64,000 nucleotides of DNA from an uncultured Acidobacteriota bacterium (GCA_902826685.1 CADEFT010000037.1:1-64000), one strand, 5' to 3'. Numbered from the stretch's first letter, positions 42,559 to 52,569 are shown. Translations and numbers: made by a program. The notes: a model not told the origin generated them from the sequence alone.

Positions 42559-43629
42559 TCAAACGCTTTCCACCGCCGACATCTGGTCCGGATCGCGCGT
42601 CACCACCTTCCGCCACGGTAGAAACGCCCGTAGTCCGGTGAGCCATCCTTCGAACTCGACGTCGGTGACGCCCATGTGGTCGAGCATGCGCGGCAGCAGG
42701 TGCCAGTTACTGCTGGCGGTCACAAATCCCGCTTCGCAGGTGGTGGCCGAAGTTACGCCCATTTGCTTCAGCCATACCACGAACTCGCTGTGATAGACGC
42801 CGCTCGGATAGCAGAAATGGGTGGCTTTCTTTCCGGTCAGTTCGCGCAGCCGTTTGTCGTTGTCGTCGATCTCGCGCCGGAACAGGGCCGCGTCCACCGG
42901 GGTGCGGTGGCGATGCGTGTGCAACTGGAAATCGACGCCGCCAAGCGCCATTTCCTTCACTTCCTCCGGATTCATGACATGCAGGATGCGCTTGTCGAGC
43001 AGCGCGCCATAGTCGAAGCCGAGCCGCTCCGCCAGTTCGGCCAGCAGCCCGTCTTTTTCGCGCCCCGACATGCCTTTAGCTTTGCCATGGCGGTCGAGCG
43101 TGAACATGATGTGATGGCGCGCCTCGGGCGAGGCCAGATCCATCCCGGCCGGCAGATCGGCCCAGCCGCGCCCGTCCAGTTTGCGGTGCCGCATTTTCCA
43201 CAACACATAGGAGCAGGTCAGGCGAAAAATGGGCCGGTTGAAATCGCAATGATAGGTCGTCAGATAGACGGTGACCGGAATGTCGTATTTTCGCACCACC
43301 GGCCAGGCTTTGGCGTGGAAATCGTACATGCCGTCGTCGAAGGTGACGGCGATGGAACGCTCCGGCAGGTCGCCGCGCTTGACGCGTTCCAATCCTTCCT
43401 CGAGGCTCAGAATGTGGTAGTGGTTGTCGCGCAGAAAGCGCATGCGGCGCTCAAAAAGCTGTTGCGGAATATAGAGGCCCGCGTTCCACTCATGTTCGTC
43501 TTCGAGCGAAATGCCGTGATAACAGAGCACCAGTAGACGGCTTCGGCGCCAGTCGCTGCGCGACACGGCCTCGAACGCTCCAACCCCCCGCAGCGTCTGA
43601 AGCGCCGTTTGTTTGATCGTTCTGAACAT
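42559..43629 (-). CDS. Polysaccharide deacetylase (CE4/NodB domain)
   Basis: 356 aa. VLCYHGISLEDEHEWNAGLY starts the domain, and SIAVTFDDGMYDFHAKAWPV is the metal-binding and catalytic motif, followed by DIPVTVYLTTY. The C-terminal part has FQLHTHRHRTPVD, the His-containing motif, and THFCYPSGVYH. It probably removes N-acetyl groups from a surface or exported polysaccharide. Separated from other EPS genes by 9 kb. Divergent from the ThuA-like gene with a 72-nt gap. Confidence 0.9.
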   Translation of the reverse strand: MFRTIKQTALQTLRGVGAFEAVSRSDWRRSRLLVLCYHGISLEDEHEWNAGLYIPQQLFERRMRFLRDNHYHILSLEEGLERVKRGDLPERSIAVTFDDGMYDFHAKAWPVVRKYDIPVTVYLTTYHCDFNRPIFRLTCSYVLWKMRHRKLDGRGWADLPAGMDLASPEARHHIMFTLDRHGKAKGMSGREKDGLLAELAERLGFDYGALLDKRILHVMNPEEVKEMALGGVDFQLHTHRHRTPVDAALFRREIDDNDKRLRELTGKKATHFCYPSGVYHSEFVVWLKQMGVTSATTCEAGFVTASSNWHLLPRMLDHMGVTDVEFEGWLTGLRAFLPWRKVVTRDPDQMSAVESV

Positions 43630-43701
43630 TTCCCCTTTTGTAAACTATCGGCTGAAATCCTATTTTAACCGCTCATCGCTTAGTGGGATATCCTTGTCCC
43701 C

Positions 43702-44520
43702 GTGACCCGTCGAAATGCCCTCGGCACGCTGCTTGCCGCCAGCCCCCTTGGCGCCAAGGAGAGAATCAAAGCCTTCGCCCTCATCGGCGACAAGCCGCAC
43801 AACAGCGACTACATCCGCACGGGACTGGCCCGCACGCTCGGCCAGGGGCTTGACCTCGACATCGATTTCACCGATGAAGTGAAGCAATTGTCGGCCCAAA
43901 CCCTGGCCCGCTACCGGTTACTAATCATTCTGCGCGACGGCATGACCTGGCCCGACGGCTATCCCGATGAGACGTCGAATGCGGGTTACCTGCGCGCCGG
44001 CTCTCCACCACTTATCAGCAAGCCGCCTCTTCCACAGGCCAGCCCCAAGCCCCACATGTGGATGACCGCCGAACAGGGCCGCGCCGTCAAACAATTCATC
44101 GAAAACGGCGGCGGCGCCTTGCTGCTGCACAACGTCACCCATATCGCCCTGGTGAATCGCGAATTCCGCGATGTACTGGGAGCGGCCTATGCCGGCCATC
44201 CGCCCGTGCGCACCTTCAAGGTGAAAATACGCCAGTCCGATCACCCCATCACGCGCGGCGTCAACGATTTCGTGGTCACCGACGAACAGCACTACATGGA
44301 ATACGACCGCGATCCCAAGACCATTCTTCTTGAGAGCGTGAATGAGGATGGCCTTGCGTGGCGGGACATGGGGACCACGGCGCCCGCCGGCTGGGCTCTC
44401 GACTACGGCAAGGGGAGGTTCTGTTATCTGTCGCCCGGCCATTTGCTGAGCGTGCTCTGGAACCCGGAGTATCAGAAGCTGCAGCGGAACGCGGTGAGAT
44501 GGCTGCTGCGCGGGATGTGA
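43702..44520 (+). CDS. ThuA-like (class I glutamine amidotransferase-fold) protein
   Basis: 272 aa from GTG 43702. A short Tat-like leader (MTRRNALGTLLAASPLGA) precedes the domain: IKAFALIGDKPHNSDYIRTG, LLIILRDGMTWPD, AVKQFIENGGGALLLHNVTH and HPITRGVNDFVVTDEQHYME, ending in RFCYLSPGH. ThuA-like domains are linked to sugar metabolism and lack the GATase cysteine. It is in an opposite orientation to both neighbours. Confidence 0.8.
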   Translation: MTRRNALGTLLAASPLGAKERIKAFALIGDKPHNSDYIRTGLARTLGQGLDLDIDFTDEVKQLSAQTLARYRLLIILRDGMTWPDGYPDETSNAGYLRAGSPPLISKPPLPQASPKPHMWMTAEQGRAVKQFIENGGGALLLHNVTHIALVNREFRDVLGAAYAGHPPVRTFKVKIRQSDHPITRGVNDFVVTDEQHYMEYDRDPKTILLESVNEDGLAWRDMGTTAPAGWALDYGKGRFCYLSPGHLLSVLWNPEYQKLQRNAVRWLLRGM

Positions 44521-44524
44521 GAGG

Positions 44525-46342
44525 TCAATAAGACACCGCGCTGCGCCGTCCGCGCTCTTCCCCGCGCAGCCACACATACAGCGCCGCGTGAGGCGCCGGA
44601 GGCGGCCATGGCATGGCGATCTTCAATCGCTGGCGGCTGCCATCCTGGGCCACCGGCAGCGGCGGACCGGAAACGTCCACACCCTTTTCCCCATCCCAAC
44701 CCGTTCGCGCGATCGACTGCAGCTCTTCCCCTTCGAGCCATCCCGAATAGGTCGCCTCGCCCACCAGTTCCCGCGTCAGTGAAAATTTTCCGATACGCGG
44801 CAGGCGCACCAGGTGGCCGGCGGGCACCGGGTCCGATAGCCCGTCGCCGGTTTCCACGCGCACCGCCACTTCACAGGGCGGCTGGCCCACCGCGCCCGGC
44901 TCGAAGGAAAGGAACCATTCCCCGGCGCTCACCGCCCGCAGCCGCGCCGCGCCGCCAGGCTCACCCGGCCGGATGGAAAGCTTGCGCAGGGTTAATTGCG
45001 GATCCGTGCATTCCAGGTGCATCGTGGGCAGAGCGCCCGCGCCACTGGTGCGGATGGTGGCGGCGATGAAGGCATTAGCCGGCAGCTCGCCGGCTTGCAA
45101 CTGCACGGGCAGATCGGTGGGCATGGACGGCTCGACGGAGGCGACCACCGGACGCGGATCCAGCAATTCAATGGCGCCCGGAACCACGATCGGCGCGGGA
45201 AAATCCTCGACTTCGATACGCAGATCGAGCTTGTCGCCCTTCTTCACCTCAGGCGGGAGCTTGAGGGAAAGCGTGGGAGGCGAGGGTAGAAACTCGACCT
45301 CGGTTCCTTCCCGCTGAGTACGAACGGCGCGGACGTTCTCAAAATGAGAACCTTTCAGCGGCACGGTGAGCACGGGCGAGCCGAGATTGGCGCGATACGG
45401 CAATCCTTCGAGCCGCGGCGGCGGGGCGCCCTGAATCTTCCACGCCCACAGGTACACGATCTTGGTACGCGACTTCGCCGCTTCGCGTTTGGCGCAAAGC
45501 ACCGTCGCCTCGCCCATCTGCTGCGCCAGCGCGGAACGGAACTCCGAACCCGGAAACAGCATGGAGCGCATGTTCAGGAACATCGCCCCGCCGGCCGTGG
45601 CCAGTCCTACCGGACTACCGAAGAACAGCCCGGCCACCGCCGCCGCCAGGCTGCCCGATTGTTGCAGGCGCGAAGCCGGACTGGGCGACAGCGGATCGAA
45701 GGCCGAAAGCGCCGGATGCAGCGCCTGCATGAGCGTCAGCGCCTGTTGATCGGTGGTGGCGGTGCGGTTGAGCGCGGGCAGTGCCAGGCCGTAGCGCGAA
45801 GAGAACCCGGAAAGGGCGGCCTGCAGGCTTTGCGACGACCCGGCGCGCTCCCAGGCCGAGACGGTTTCCATCAACATCTCCGTCTGCGCCGATTTTTCGG
45901 CGTAGGTGGCCAGTTGCGGAATCAACTCTGGATCGCGGCGCATCAGCTCGGTCACCTTGCCAAGCTTCAACCCCTGCGGCGCATAGACCAGGGCCACGGC
46001 GGCGGCGCGCGACGGGATGAACCATTCTCCGGCCTCGGTCGCCTTGTGTTCCTCGAGCACACCGAGGACGCCGGTGGGCGTGGTTGGAATGGAGATCAGC
46101 GCGACCTCCGCATCCTCGCTCTTGGAACCGAATACTTCGCGCGGGGTGTAGCGCAGCACCGTCCCGGTGTCGAGCCGCGCCGCCGAGCGCAGGGGCGACT
46201 TCGCCCCTTCCTCGCCCACTACGTCGAGATCGAAAGACGCAAGCGCGGTGCCGGCCGGGCAGGCTCCAAGAGGTGGAGCGGCCATGGCCAGAGGAGCGCT
46301 GAGAACCGCGGCAAGCGAGCCGAGGCAGATTCGCAAGGGCAT
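44525..46342 (-). CDS. Secreted protein of unknown function
   Basis: 605 aa with a signal peptide (MPLRICLGSLAAVLSAPLAM-A). Residues 20-130 form a beta-rich segment. A hydrophobic patch lies at about 240-270 (LAAAVAGLFFGSPVGLATAG). The C-terminal 250 residues look like tandem Ig-like strands (LSLKLPPEVKKGDKLDLRIE, VRVETGDGLSDPVPAGHLVR). No family recognised. Divergent from the TPR glycosyltransferase with a 96-nt gap. Confidence 0.7.
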   Translation of the reverse strand: MPLRICLGSLAAVLSAPLAMAAPPLGACPAGTALASFDLDVVGEEGAKSPLRSAARLDTGTVLRYTPREVFGSKSEDAEVALISIPTTPTGVLGVLEEHKATEAGEWFIPSRAAAVALVYAPQGLKLGKVTELMRRDPELIPQLATYAEKSAQTEMLMETVSAWERAGSSQSLQAALSGFSSRYGLALPALNRTATTDQQALTLMQALHPALSAFDPLSPSPASRLQQSGSLAAAVAGLFFGSPVGLATAGGAMFLNMRSMLFPGSEFRSALAQQMGEATVLCAKREAAKSRTKIVYLWAWKIQGAPPPRLEGLPYRANLGSPVLTVPLKGSHFENVRAVRTQREGTEVEFLPSPPTLSLKLPPEVKKGDKLDLRIEVEDFPAPIVVPGAIELLDPRPVVASVEPSMPTDLPVQLQAGELPANAFIAATIRTSGAGALPTMHLECTDPQLTLRKLSIRPGEPGGAARLRAVSAGEWFLSFEPGAVGQPPCEVAVRVETGDGLSDPVPAGHLVRLPRIGKFSLTRELVGEATYSGWLEGEELQSIARTGWDGEKGVDVSGPPLPVAQDGSRQRLKIAMPWPPPAPHAALYVWLRGEERGRRSAVSY

Positions 46343-46438
46343 GCTGTTTTCATGATAGGTCAGCGTTCCGCAACGCTTCCGCTTTACGGGCTAATCTTGA
46401 CTCGCCGCTCCCTGTTCCCGCGCCGATTCTAGAACAGC

Positions 46439-48559
46439 ATGTCGACTCTCCCCGAGGAGTTGCAGCAATCCGAAGGGCCCTGGCTCCCACGCGCCTTCCT
46501 TGCCGCCGCCAAACACTACGAAGCGGGCTTTCTCGATGAAGCCCGGCAGTTGCTGGTCAAGATCCTCGAACATCATCCGCTCCATGCGGACTCCATGTTC
46601 CTGATGGCCTCCATCGCCGGCCAGTCGAGCGATCTCGACCTTGCCGAAGATCTGCTGAAACAAGCGCTGGCCATCGATCCGCAGCGCGCGCCGTTCTGGG
46701 TTCTGCTCGGCAACGTGCTGCAGCGGCGGTCGCGCCTTCCGGGCGCGGTGGAATGCTACGCCAAAGCCATCCAATACGATCCCACCTGCGCCGAAGCGCA
46801 CTATGAGCTGGGCAATACGCTTGAAAGCCAGGGCAATTCGGCGGAGGCGACGCGCGCCTTCGTCAAAACGCTCGCCCTGCGGCACGATCATCTCGAGGCG
46901 CGCATCAAGCTGGCGGTGCAGTACAAGAAGGCGGGAAGGCTCGATGAGTCTTTGAAGCTGCTGGAACTGGCGCGCGGGCTGGCGCCGCGATCGGTGCCGG
47001 TGCTGGTCAACCTCGCCGGTGTGTACGTGCGGCAGCGCCGCCACCAGGACGCTCTCGGATGTCTCGACCACGCGATCGCCTCGACAGGCGATTCCGCGGC
47101 GCTCTACACCAACAAGGGCAATGTGCTGCTGGAAATGGGCAAGCTCAACGATGCCCTGGAAGCCTTTCAGGCCGCCATCGGCCGCGCGCCCGATTCCGCC
47201 GAAGCGTGGGTGCACCGCGGCCGGACGCTGCGGCGGCAGGGCCGGCCGGCCGAAGCGCTGGAATCGTTCCGCAAGGCTCTCGAACTAGACCCCGGTCATG
47301 GCGAAGCGCACAGCGCCGCCCTTCACACCATGCAATTCGATCCGGAAACGGATGCGCAGAGCCTGGTCGAAGAGCATCGTCTCTGGGCCGACCGGTACGG
47401 CGGCCCGCTCCAGGCGGGTAGGCCCGCGCATGCCAATTCGCCCGATCCGGAAAGGCGCCTGCGCATCGGCTACCTGCTGCCCGATCCGCGCCGGCATTCG
47501 ATCGCCTATCTGCTCGCGCGGGTGCTCGAACGCCATTCGGCTCACGCCTTCTGTTACGCCACCGGTTCTTCCACCGGTCCGGCGGCGGAGCGTCTGCGCG
47601 CCGGGGGCGCGGTCTGGCGGGAAGCCGCCGGTCTCGACGACGCCGCGCTGGCGGCGCAGATTCGAAACGATCTAATCGACATTCTGGTGGATCTCTCCGG
47701 GCACACCCCCGGCAACCGCCTGCCCCTGTTCGCCCGCCGGCCGGCGCCGGTGGCCATGAGCTGGCTTGGCTACCGCCACACCACCGGCCTGAAGGACATC
47801 GATTACCTGCTGGTCGACGGCGTGGTGGCTCCCGAAGACGAGCCGGCACCGTTCGTTGAAACGCCGCTGCGGCTGGACGGCTGCTTCCTGGTCTACTCAG
47901 GCCCCGGCTACGCGCCGGCCCCCACGCCGCCGCCCTGCCTGCAAACCGGCCATATCACCTATGGCTGTTTCGCCGCGCTGGAAAAAATCACGCCTTCCGA
48001 TATCGAACTCTGGTCGCGCCTTCTACACGCCGATAGACGCGCCCACCTGATGTTAAAGACCGCCGCTTTCGACGACCCGCCCACCGGCCGGCTGTTCCTG
48101 CAACAATTCACCCGCCGGGGCATCGAAGCCGGGCGTATCGGGCTGTGGGGCTCTTCCCCGCACGGCGGCCTGCTGGCTTGGCATGCCAACGTCGATATCG
48201 CGCTCGATCCGTTCCCGTTTAACGGCGTCGTCACCACCTGCGAAGCGTTATGGATGGGCGTTCCGGTCATCACCCTTTCCGGCGGCCGATTCCTGAACCG
48301 CGTGGGCGCTTCGCTGCTTTCCCACGCCGGCTTAAGCGATTGGATTACGCGCTCGCCCGAGGAATACGTCGAGCGCGCTCTCACGCTCGGAGCCGATACG
48401 GAGATCCTGCGCCGCATCCGCATGCTGTTGCGCGACCAGGTGCACCGATCTTCGCTCGGCGACGCCAAAGCTTTCGTGAGGAGACTCGAAGATGCTTATC
48501 GAACCGCGTGGCGGCGATACTGCGCCAGCCGGCAGCCGTCCGAAACCCGCCTTTCATGA
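46439..48559 (+). CDS. TPR-containing GT41 (SPINDLY/OGT-like) glycosyltransferase
   Basis: 706 aa. About eight TPR units fill residues 30-300 (e.g. APFWVLLGNVLQRRSRLPGA, ALYTNKGNVLLEMGKLNDAL). The catalytic C-terminus carries LRIGYLLPDPRRHSIAYLLA, DILVDLSGHTPGNRLPLFAR, WLGYRHTTGLKDIDYLLVDG and NVDIALDPFPFNGVVTTCEA, the OGT-family core. Such enzymes modify Ser/Thr or Asn of proteins in the cytoplasm. Its neighbour on one side is a methyltransferase-like gene (68-nt overlap) and beyond it fliD, so flagellar or envelope protein glycosylation is likely. ATG at 46439. Confidence 0.88.
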   Translation: MSTLPEELQQSEGPWLPRAFLAAAKHYEAGFLDEARQLLVKILEHHPLHADSMFLMASIAGQSSDLDLAEDLLKQALAIDPQRAPFWVLLGNVLQRRSRLPGAVECYAKAIQYDPTCAEAHYELGNTLESQGNSAEATRAFVKTLALRHDHLEARIKLAVQYKKAGRLDESLKLLELARGLAPRSVPVLVNLAGVYVRQRRHQDALGCLDHAIASTGDSAALYTNKGNVLLEMGKLNDALEAFQAAIGRAPDSAEAWVHRGRTLRRQGRPAEALESFRKALELDPGHGEAHSAALHTMQFDPETDAQSLVEEHRLWADRYGGPLQAGRPAHANSPDPERRLRIGYLLPDPRRHSIAYLLARVLERHSAHAFCYATGSSTGPAAERLRAGGAVWREAAGLDDAALAAQIRNDLIDILVDLSGHTPGNRLPLFARRPAPVAMSWLGYRHTTGLKDIDYLLVDGVVAPEDEPAPFVETPLRLDGCFLVYSGPGYAPAPTPPPCLQTGHITYGCFAALEKITPSDIELWSRLLHADRRAHLMLKTAAFDDPPTGRLFLQQFTRRGIEAGRIGLWGSSPHGGLLAWHANVDIALDPFPFNGVVTTCEALWMGVPVITLSGGRFLNRVGASLLSHAGLSDWITRSPEEYVERALTLGADTEILRRIRMLLRDQVHRSSLGDAKAFVRRLEDAYRTAWRRYCASRQPSETRLS

Positions 48560-49766
48560 CACGGCCGTGAAGCCATGCCCGGCCTGCGGCTATCAGGTGG
48601 CGGCGCTGTTTTACGACGGCGGCCCTCAGCCCGCCGTGCCGGCCGAAGATCCGCGATCGCCGGAAGAAGCGCGCGCGGTCCCGCGTCCGATGCTCCGTTT
48701 TCTGCGCTGCCTCGATTGCGGACACGTCTTCCACGGCTCCTTCCAGTCTTCCGTTTCCCGCCCCGTGCACCGGCGGTGGCCGAAGCTGCTCGACGAAGGA
48801 CGCCGCCTGATTCTCGAACGTATCCCGGCGAAACCGTGCGTCGCCGAGATCGGTTCCGGCGATGGCGCGGCGCTCGAGATCCTGGCCGCCGCCAAGCCTG
48901 GCGGCCGTTACGTAGCCTTCGATTGCGATCGCTCGGGCGACAGCCTTTCCGGCGCCGTCGAACTGCGCCGCGAATCTTTTCTCGGCCAGCCGCATCTGGC
49001 CGAGCTCAAGCCCGACCTGATCCTGGTGCGCCACGTTCTCGAACAGGAGCGCGACCCCGCCGGCCTGCTGCAGTCTCTTTCCTTTGCCGCCTCCGTATCC
49101 GGTCTCTATCCACTCCTCTATGTCGAGGTGTCTTGCGCCGACCGCGCTCTCGATTCCGGACGCATCGAGGATTTCAGCCACCTGCGCCGGTCGCTGTTCA
49201 CCACCGAAAGCTTCTCGCGCCTGCTGGCCCGCTGCTTTCCCTCGCTCGACGCGTTCGGCCATGGCCGCGAAGGCGAGACCGCCTATGCGTGCGTCCGGCT
49301 CAAGGACCGCGCCGAACATATCGAACGTGCCCGCCGCTCGAAAGGATTCGCCGAACTGGCCTCCGCCGCGCGCCAGGTCGTCCTGCTTGAACTCGCCAAT
49401 CTTCATCTGGCCGGAAAGAGAGTGGCTGTGTGGGGCTCGGCGAGCGATAACGCGGCCTTTCTGAACGCCTATCACATGGATGCGGCGCGCTTCCCGCTGG
49501 TGGTCGATTGCGGGGCCGTCGAAGAAGACACCTACGTGCCGGGCACCGGGCAAAGAATTCAGCCGGCCAAGGCCTTGACCGGCCAGCGGCTGGATGCGGT
49601 GCTCATCACCTCGCCGGGACGCGCGCCGGAAATCGTGCGACAGATGGCGGCGCTCGGCATTCGCTGGGAGCGCGCGCTGCTTTCAACGGGCGGAAGTCTC
49701 GCCGATTACCAGTGCACCGGCGCGGCGTTTGAATCGACGGCCGAGCTGCTGCTGGCCGCCGGCTGA
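48492..49766 (+). CDS. Class I methyltransferase-like protein with N-terminal zinc-finger cysteines
   Basis: 424 aa from ATG 48492 (GAGGAG 7-8 nt upstream), so it overlaps the preceding gene by 68 nt; GTG 48567 is an alternative. CPACGY and CLDCGH form a zinc-type pair. VAEIGSGDGAALEILAA is a SAM-binding loop, with a later C-terminal domain (RVAVWGSASDNAAFLNAYHM) as in sugar C-methyltransferases. This architecture fits a sugar methyltransferase acting on the glycan made by the GT41 enzyme. Confidence 0.75.
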   Translation: MLIEPRGGDTAPAGSRPKPAFHDTAVKPCPACGYQVAALFYDGGPQPAVPAEDPRSPEEARAVPRPMLRFLRCLDCGHVFHGSFQSSVSRPVHRRWPKLLDEGRRLILERIPAKPCVAEIGSGDGAALEILAAAKPGGRYVAFDCDRSGDSLSGAVELRRESFLGQPHLAELKPDLILVRHVLEQERDPAGLLQSLSFAASVSGLYPLLYVEVSCADRALDSGRIEDFSHLRRSLFTTESFSRLLARCFPSLDAFGHGREGETAYACVRLKDRAEHIERARRSKGFAELASAARQVVLLELANLHLAGKRVAVWGSASDNAAFLNAYHMDAARFPLVVDCGAVEEDTYVPGTGQRIQPAKALTGQRLDAVLITSPGRAPEIVRQMAALGIRWERALLSTGGSLADYQCTGAAFESTAELLLAAG

Positions 49767-49773
49767 GCGGGAT

Positions 49774-50127
49774 TCAGGCGGAAATTTCCAGGCGCGGACG
49801 CACGGGCGCTTCTCCGTACGTCAATGCGTCAAACAGCCGCTGTTCCTGCTTCAGCTTGCCGAGTTCGGTGGCCAGCATATGCTTGGCGAGAATGAGCTGG
49901 CGCATGCCATGCATGCCCGCGCTCGACGATCGTTCGAGCGCCTCCCGCGTGCCGGCGGGAATGGCCTGTGCTTCGCCGCGCAGGCGCGCGATTTCGGAAG
50001 CGGCCGCCTGCACCAGTTCCGCCCGCTCCGCCAGATGAACCGACAGGCGTCCGGTATCGCCGGTATCCAGGTTCCTGATGGCGGCGTCCAGGCGGGCCAG
50101 TTGCACCAGCGCTTCCTCCAGGTTCAT
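49774..50127 (-). CDS. Small helical flagellar protein, FliT/FlgN-like
   Basis: 117 aa, all-helical and charged (MNLEEALVQLARLDAAIRNL, then LILAKHMLATELGKLKQEQR). It overlaps the fliD stop by 4 nt (50124-50127), and a small export chaperone gene in this position is typical. Sequence similarity is too low to name the family safely. Convergent with the methyltransferase gene, 7 nt apart. Confidence 0.5.
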   Translation of the reverse strand: MNLEEALVQLARLDAAIRNLDTGDTGRLSVHLAERAELVQAAASEIARLRGEAQAIPAGTREALERSSSAGMHGMRQLILAKHMLATELGKLKQEQRLFDALTYGEAPVRPRLEISA

Positions 50128-51482
50128 GACGATTTCGATCCGTAGGTGGAGAACGACAGGCTCTCAATCGACGCCGCCAGCAGGTTCTGCTGCGACGTGA
50201 GCGAGGAAAGCAGAGCGTCCATGACCTGCAGCCGGGAGGCAATCGACTTCTGCATATCGGTGACGCGCTGCGACAGCGCGTCAATCTGCGTCGAGATGCG
50301 CTTGCTCGCCGCGTCGTACTGATCGGTTTGCAGTTTCGCCAGCCCCAGAAACGGATCGCTGATCTGAGACAGACTCCGCGACAGGCCGCCGAAACCGGTG
50401 GTGGTGGTGCCGAAGAAATCGAACGCGTCTTCCAGTTGCGATCCGCTCAGGCCGTTGAAGGTGGTTTCGTTGAACGAAGCCTGGCCGCTGGAGTTGAACT
50501 CAATGCCCAGTTCGGCCAGCGATTCGATTCCGCCGGTGCCCACGAATCCGGAGACTTTTTGCAACTGGTTGCGGGTTTCGCGCACCAGGAAATCGCCGCT
50601 CAGCAGGCCGGCCGTTTCACCGGTCTGCGAGTTGATGACCTCCCGCGTCGAGTTGTAGGCGTTTACGAAATCGCCAATGGCCGAGGCCAGGGCCGCGCGG
50701 CTCGACGAGACGTTTACGGAAATCTGCTCGCCGGGATCGGTGGTGTCCTTGATGGTAAACGTTACGCCCGGCACCACGTCGTTAATCAGCGTCGTGGTCT
50801 TTGACACCGCCACGCCGTTCAGCTTGAACTCGGTGTTGGCGCCCTGGTTGAGGGCGGTGAGCAGATTGGTGTTGGCGCCCGATGGATCGTCGCGCAGCTC
50901 AAGCGTGGTCGCGCCCGGCAGGTCGGCCGTAATCGACAGGTAAAACGGATCGGAGCCGGTGCCGGTGGTCAGCACCGACGCCGTTACTCCGGCATCGAGG
51001 GCGTTGATGCTGTTGCGTAGCGCGGTGAGGCTATTGCCGCCCGACAGATCGATGTCATACTCCTGGCTGCCCACCTTCAGCTTCACCGTTCCGGTGGAGG
51101 ATACGGGCGTGCTGCCGGCGTTGGCGTATCCGGTGAGCGACGTTTCGGCGGCCTGCCTGGCAATGGAGGTGATGTCGGTGATGGTGTAAAGCGCCGGGGA
51201 GCTGGAGTTGATATTGCTCGCCGACACCTTCGAACTGTCGCTCGACGTCGCCGCCAGAGCCTTTTTGGAAGCAATCTCGCCCAGCTTTTCCACAGCCGAG
51301 GAAAGCGTTCCCACCGACGTGCTGAGATTGGTCACCAGCAGCTTCTGCTGCACCAGGTCTTTCTGCTGATTCTGCAGAGCCGTGGCGGGCAGACTGGCGA
51401 TCTTGGTCGCCCGGTCGATGATCGTTTGAAAGTCCTCGGAGAACTTACTTACACCGGTGAAAACGAGAGGAGAAATACTCAT
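50124..51482 (-). CDS. fliD: Flagellar filament cap protein FliD
   Basis: 452 aa. N-terminal MSISPLVFTGVSKFSEDFQT and the coiled region with TALQNQQKDLVQQKLLVTNL form the FliD N-domain. DLSGGNSLTALRNSINA and VPGVTFTIKDTTDPGEQISV (FliD C-domain) follow, then the C-terminal coil RVTDMQKSIASRLQVMDALL. FliD caps the filament so flagellin can assemble. It is the only clear flagellar structural gene here; a small palindrome (GGAGAACACTCC) precedes the start. Confidence 0.9.
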   Translation of the reverse strand: MSISPLVFTGVSKFSEDFQTIIDRATKIASLPATALQNQQKDLVQQKLLVTNLSTSVGTLSSAVEKLGEIASKKALAATSSDSSKVSASNINSSSPALYTITDITSIARQAAETSLTGYANAGSTPVSSTGTVKLKVGSQEYDIDLSGGNSLTALRNSINALDAGVTASVLTTGTGSDPFYLSITADLPGATTLELRDDPSGANTNLLTALNQGANTEFKLNGVAVSKTTTLINDVVPGVTFTIKDTTDPGEQISVNVSSSRAALASAIGDFVNAYNSTREVINSQTGETAGLLSGDFLVRETRNQLQKVSGFVGTGGIESLAELGIEFNSSGQASFNETTFNGLSGSQLEDAFDFFGTTTTGFGGLSRSLSQISDPFLGLAKLQTDQYDAASKRISTQIDALSQRVTDMQKSIASRLQVMDALLSSLTSQQNLLAASIESLSFSTYGSKSS

Positions 51483-51548
51483 CGGAGAACACTCCTGACT
51501 CGCTCATCGGCGGGGGCGGGGAAATCGTGAGCGGTTTTGAGGCCGGAA

Positions 51549-52535
51549 TCAGCTGAACTTGAGTGCCGCGCCGTTTCGCAGCAAACCGGCGGCTTGCGTA
51601 ACGATGGAGTGGACGATCTGACTGGCGGGTGGGCGATCCTCGACCAATCCCACGATTTCTCCACAGACGACCGCCACCGTCTCGAGATCGTTTTCCGCCC
51701 GCGCTTGGGCATACCTGGCCGCGAGGACGCCGAAACCGCGGAACGCTTCCTCGTCCCGTCCGTCCCACTCGTCCATGAGCCGGTTCCGCAAAAACCGGAA
51801 GGAGTATTCCTTGGGCCACGGCATCCCGCGCAATGCGTCGAGCGCTTTGGTGCGAATGGTCGAGTCGCCGGTTGCCTTGACGGCCTTGTCGGTGTGCGAC
51901 TTCGGGGTGAGCGCTTCACTGGACGCCCAGAAGCGCGTTCCCACCACCACTCCATCGGCGCCGAGCATCAAGGCCGCCGCCAGGCCCCGTCCATCGCCAA
52001 TACCTCCGGCGGCAAGCAGCAGAGTTTCGGGCGAGTGCCTTTTGAGGTGATCGGCAACCTCGGGAACAAACGCCAAAGTGGAACGGGCTCCTCCGTGCCC
52101 TCCCGCTTCCGTTCCCTGCGCGACCACGGCCGCCGCGCCCGCTTCCAGAGCCATGCCGATCTGCGACAGGGACTGAATCTGACAGATCAGGGCCGCACCG
52201 GCGGCGTGAATCTCACGCGCAAAGATTCGAGGGTCGCCGAAGGACAGAAAAACGCAGGACGGGGAATGTTGCAGCGCTCGCGTCAGCATCCCGGGTGCGC
52301 TTTCGAGAGCCCATGCGATAAACCCGACGCCAAACGTGCCCGATTTAGCCACGTTCAGTTCGCGTTCCAGATCCGGCTCACCGGCCGCCGTTCCCGCGTA
52401 ACCTCCGCCGACGATTCCCAAGCCACCGGCGGCGGATACAGCGGCGGCGAGGGCTCCACCGGCGACGAATCCCATGGGCGCGCAGACAACCGGGTGCTTG
52501 ATTTGAAAGCGTTCGGTGAGACGTGTCTGAATCAT
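51549..52535 (-). CDS. Nitronate monooxygenase (2-nitropropane dioxygenase family)
   Basis: 328 aa. PVVCAPMGFVAGGALAAAVS, VVAQGTEAGGHGGARSTLAF (FMN phosphate site) and LLLAAGGIGDGRGLAAALML are diagnostic. FMN enzymes of this family oxidise alkyl nitronates, and some are enoyl reductase relatives. Downstream of fliD in the opposite order is coincidental; it follows the CWMC small gene by 34 nt on the same strand. Confidence 0.9.
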   Translation of the reverse strand: MIQTRLTERFQIKHPVVCAPMGFVAGGALAAAVSAAGGLGIVGGGYAGTAAGEPDLERELNVAKSGTFGVGFIAWALESAPGMLTRALQHSPSCVFLSFGDPRIFAREIHAAGAALICQIQSLSQIGMALEAGAAAVVAQGTEAGGHGGARSTLAFVPEVADHLKRHSPETLLLAAGGIGDGRGLAAALMLGADGVVVGTRFWASSEALTPKSHTDKAVKATGDSTIRTKALDALRGMPWPKEYSFRFLRNRLMDEWDGRDEEAFRGFGVLAARYAQARAENDLETVAVVCGEIVGLVEDRPPASQIVHSIVTQAAGLLRNGAALKFS

Positions 52536-52569
52536 TCTCTTATTGAGCCTGCCGCCAGTTCGTCCATGC

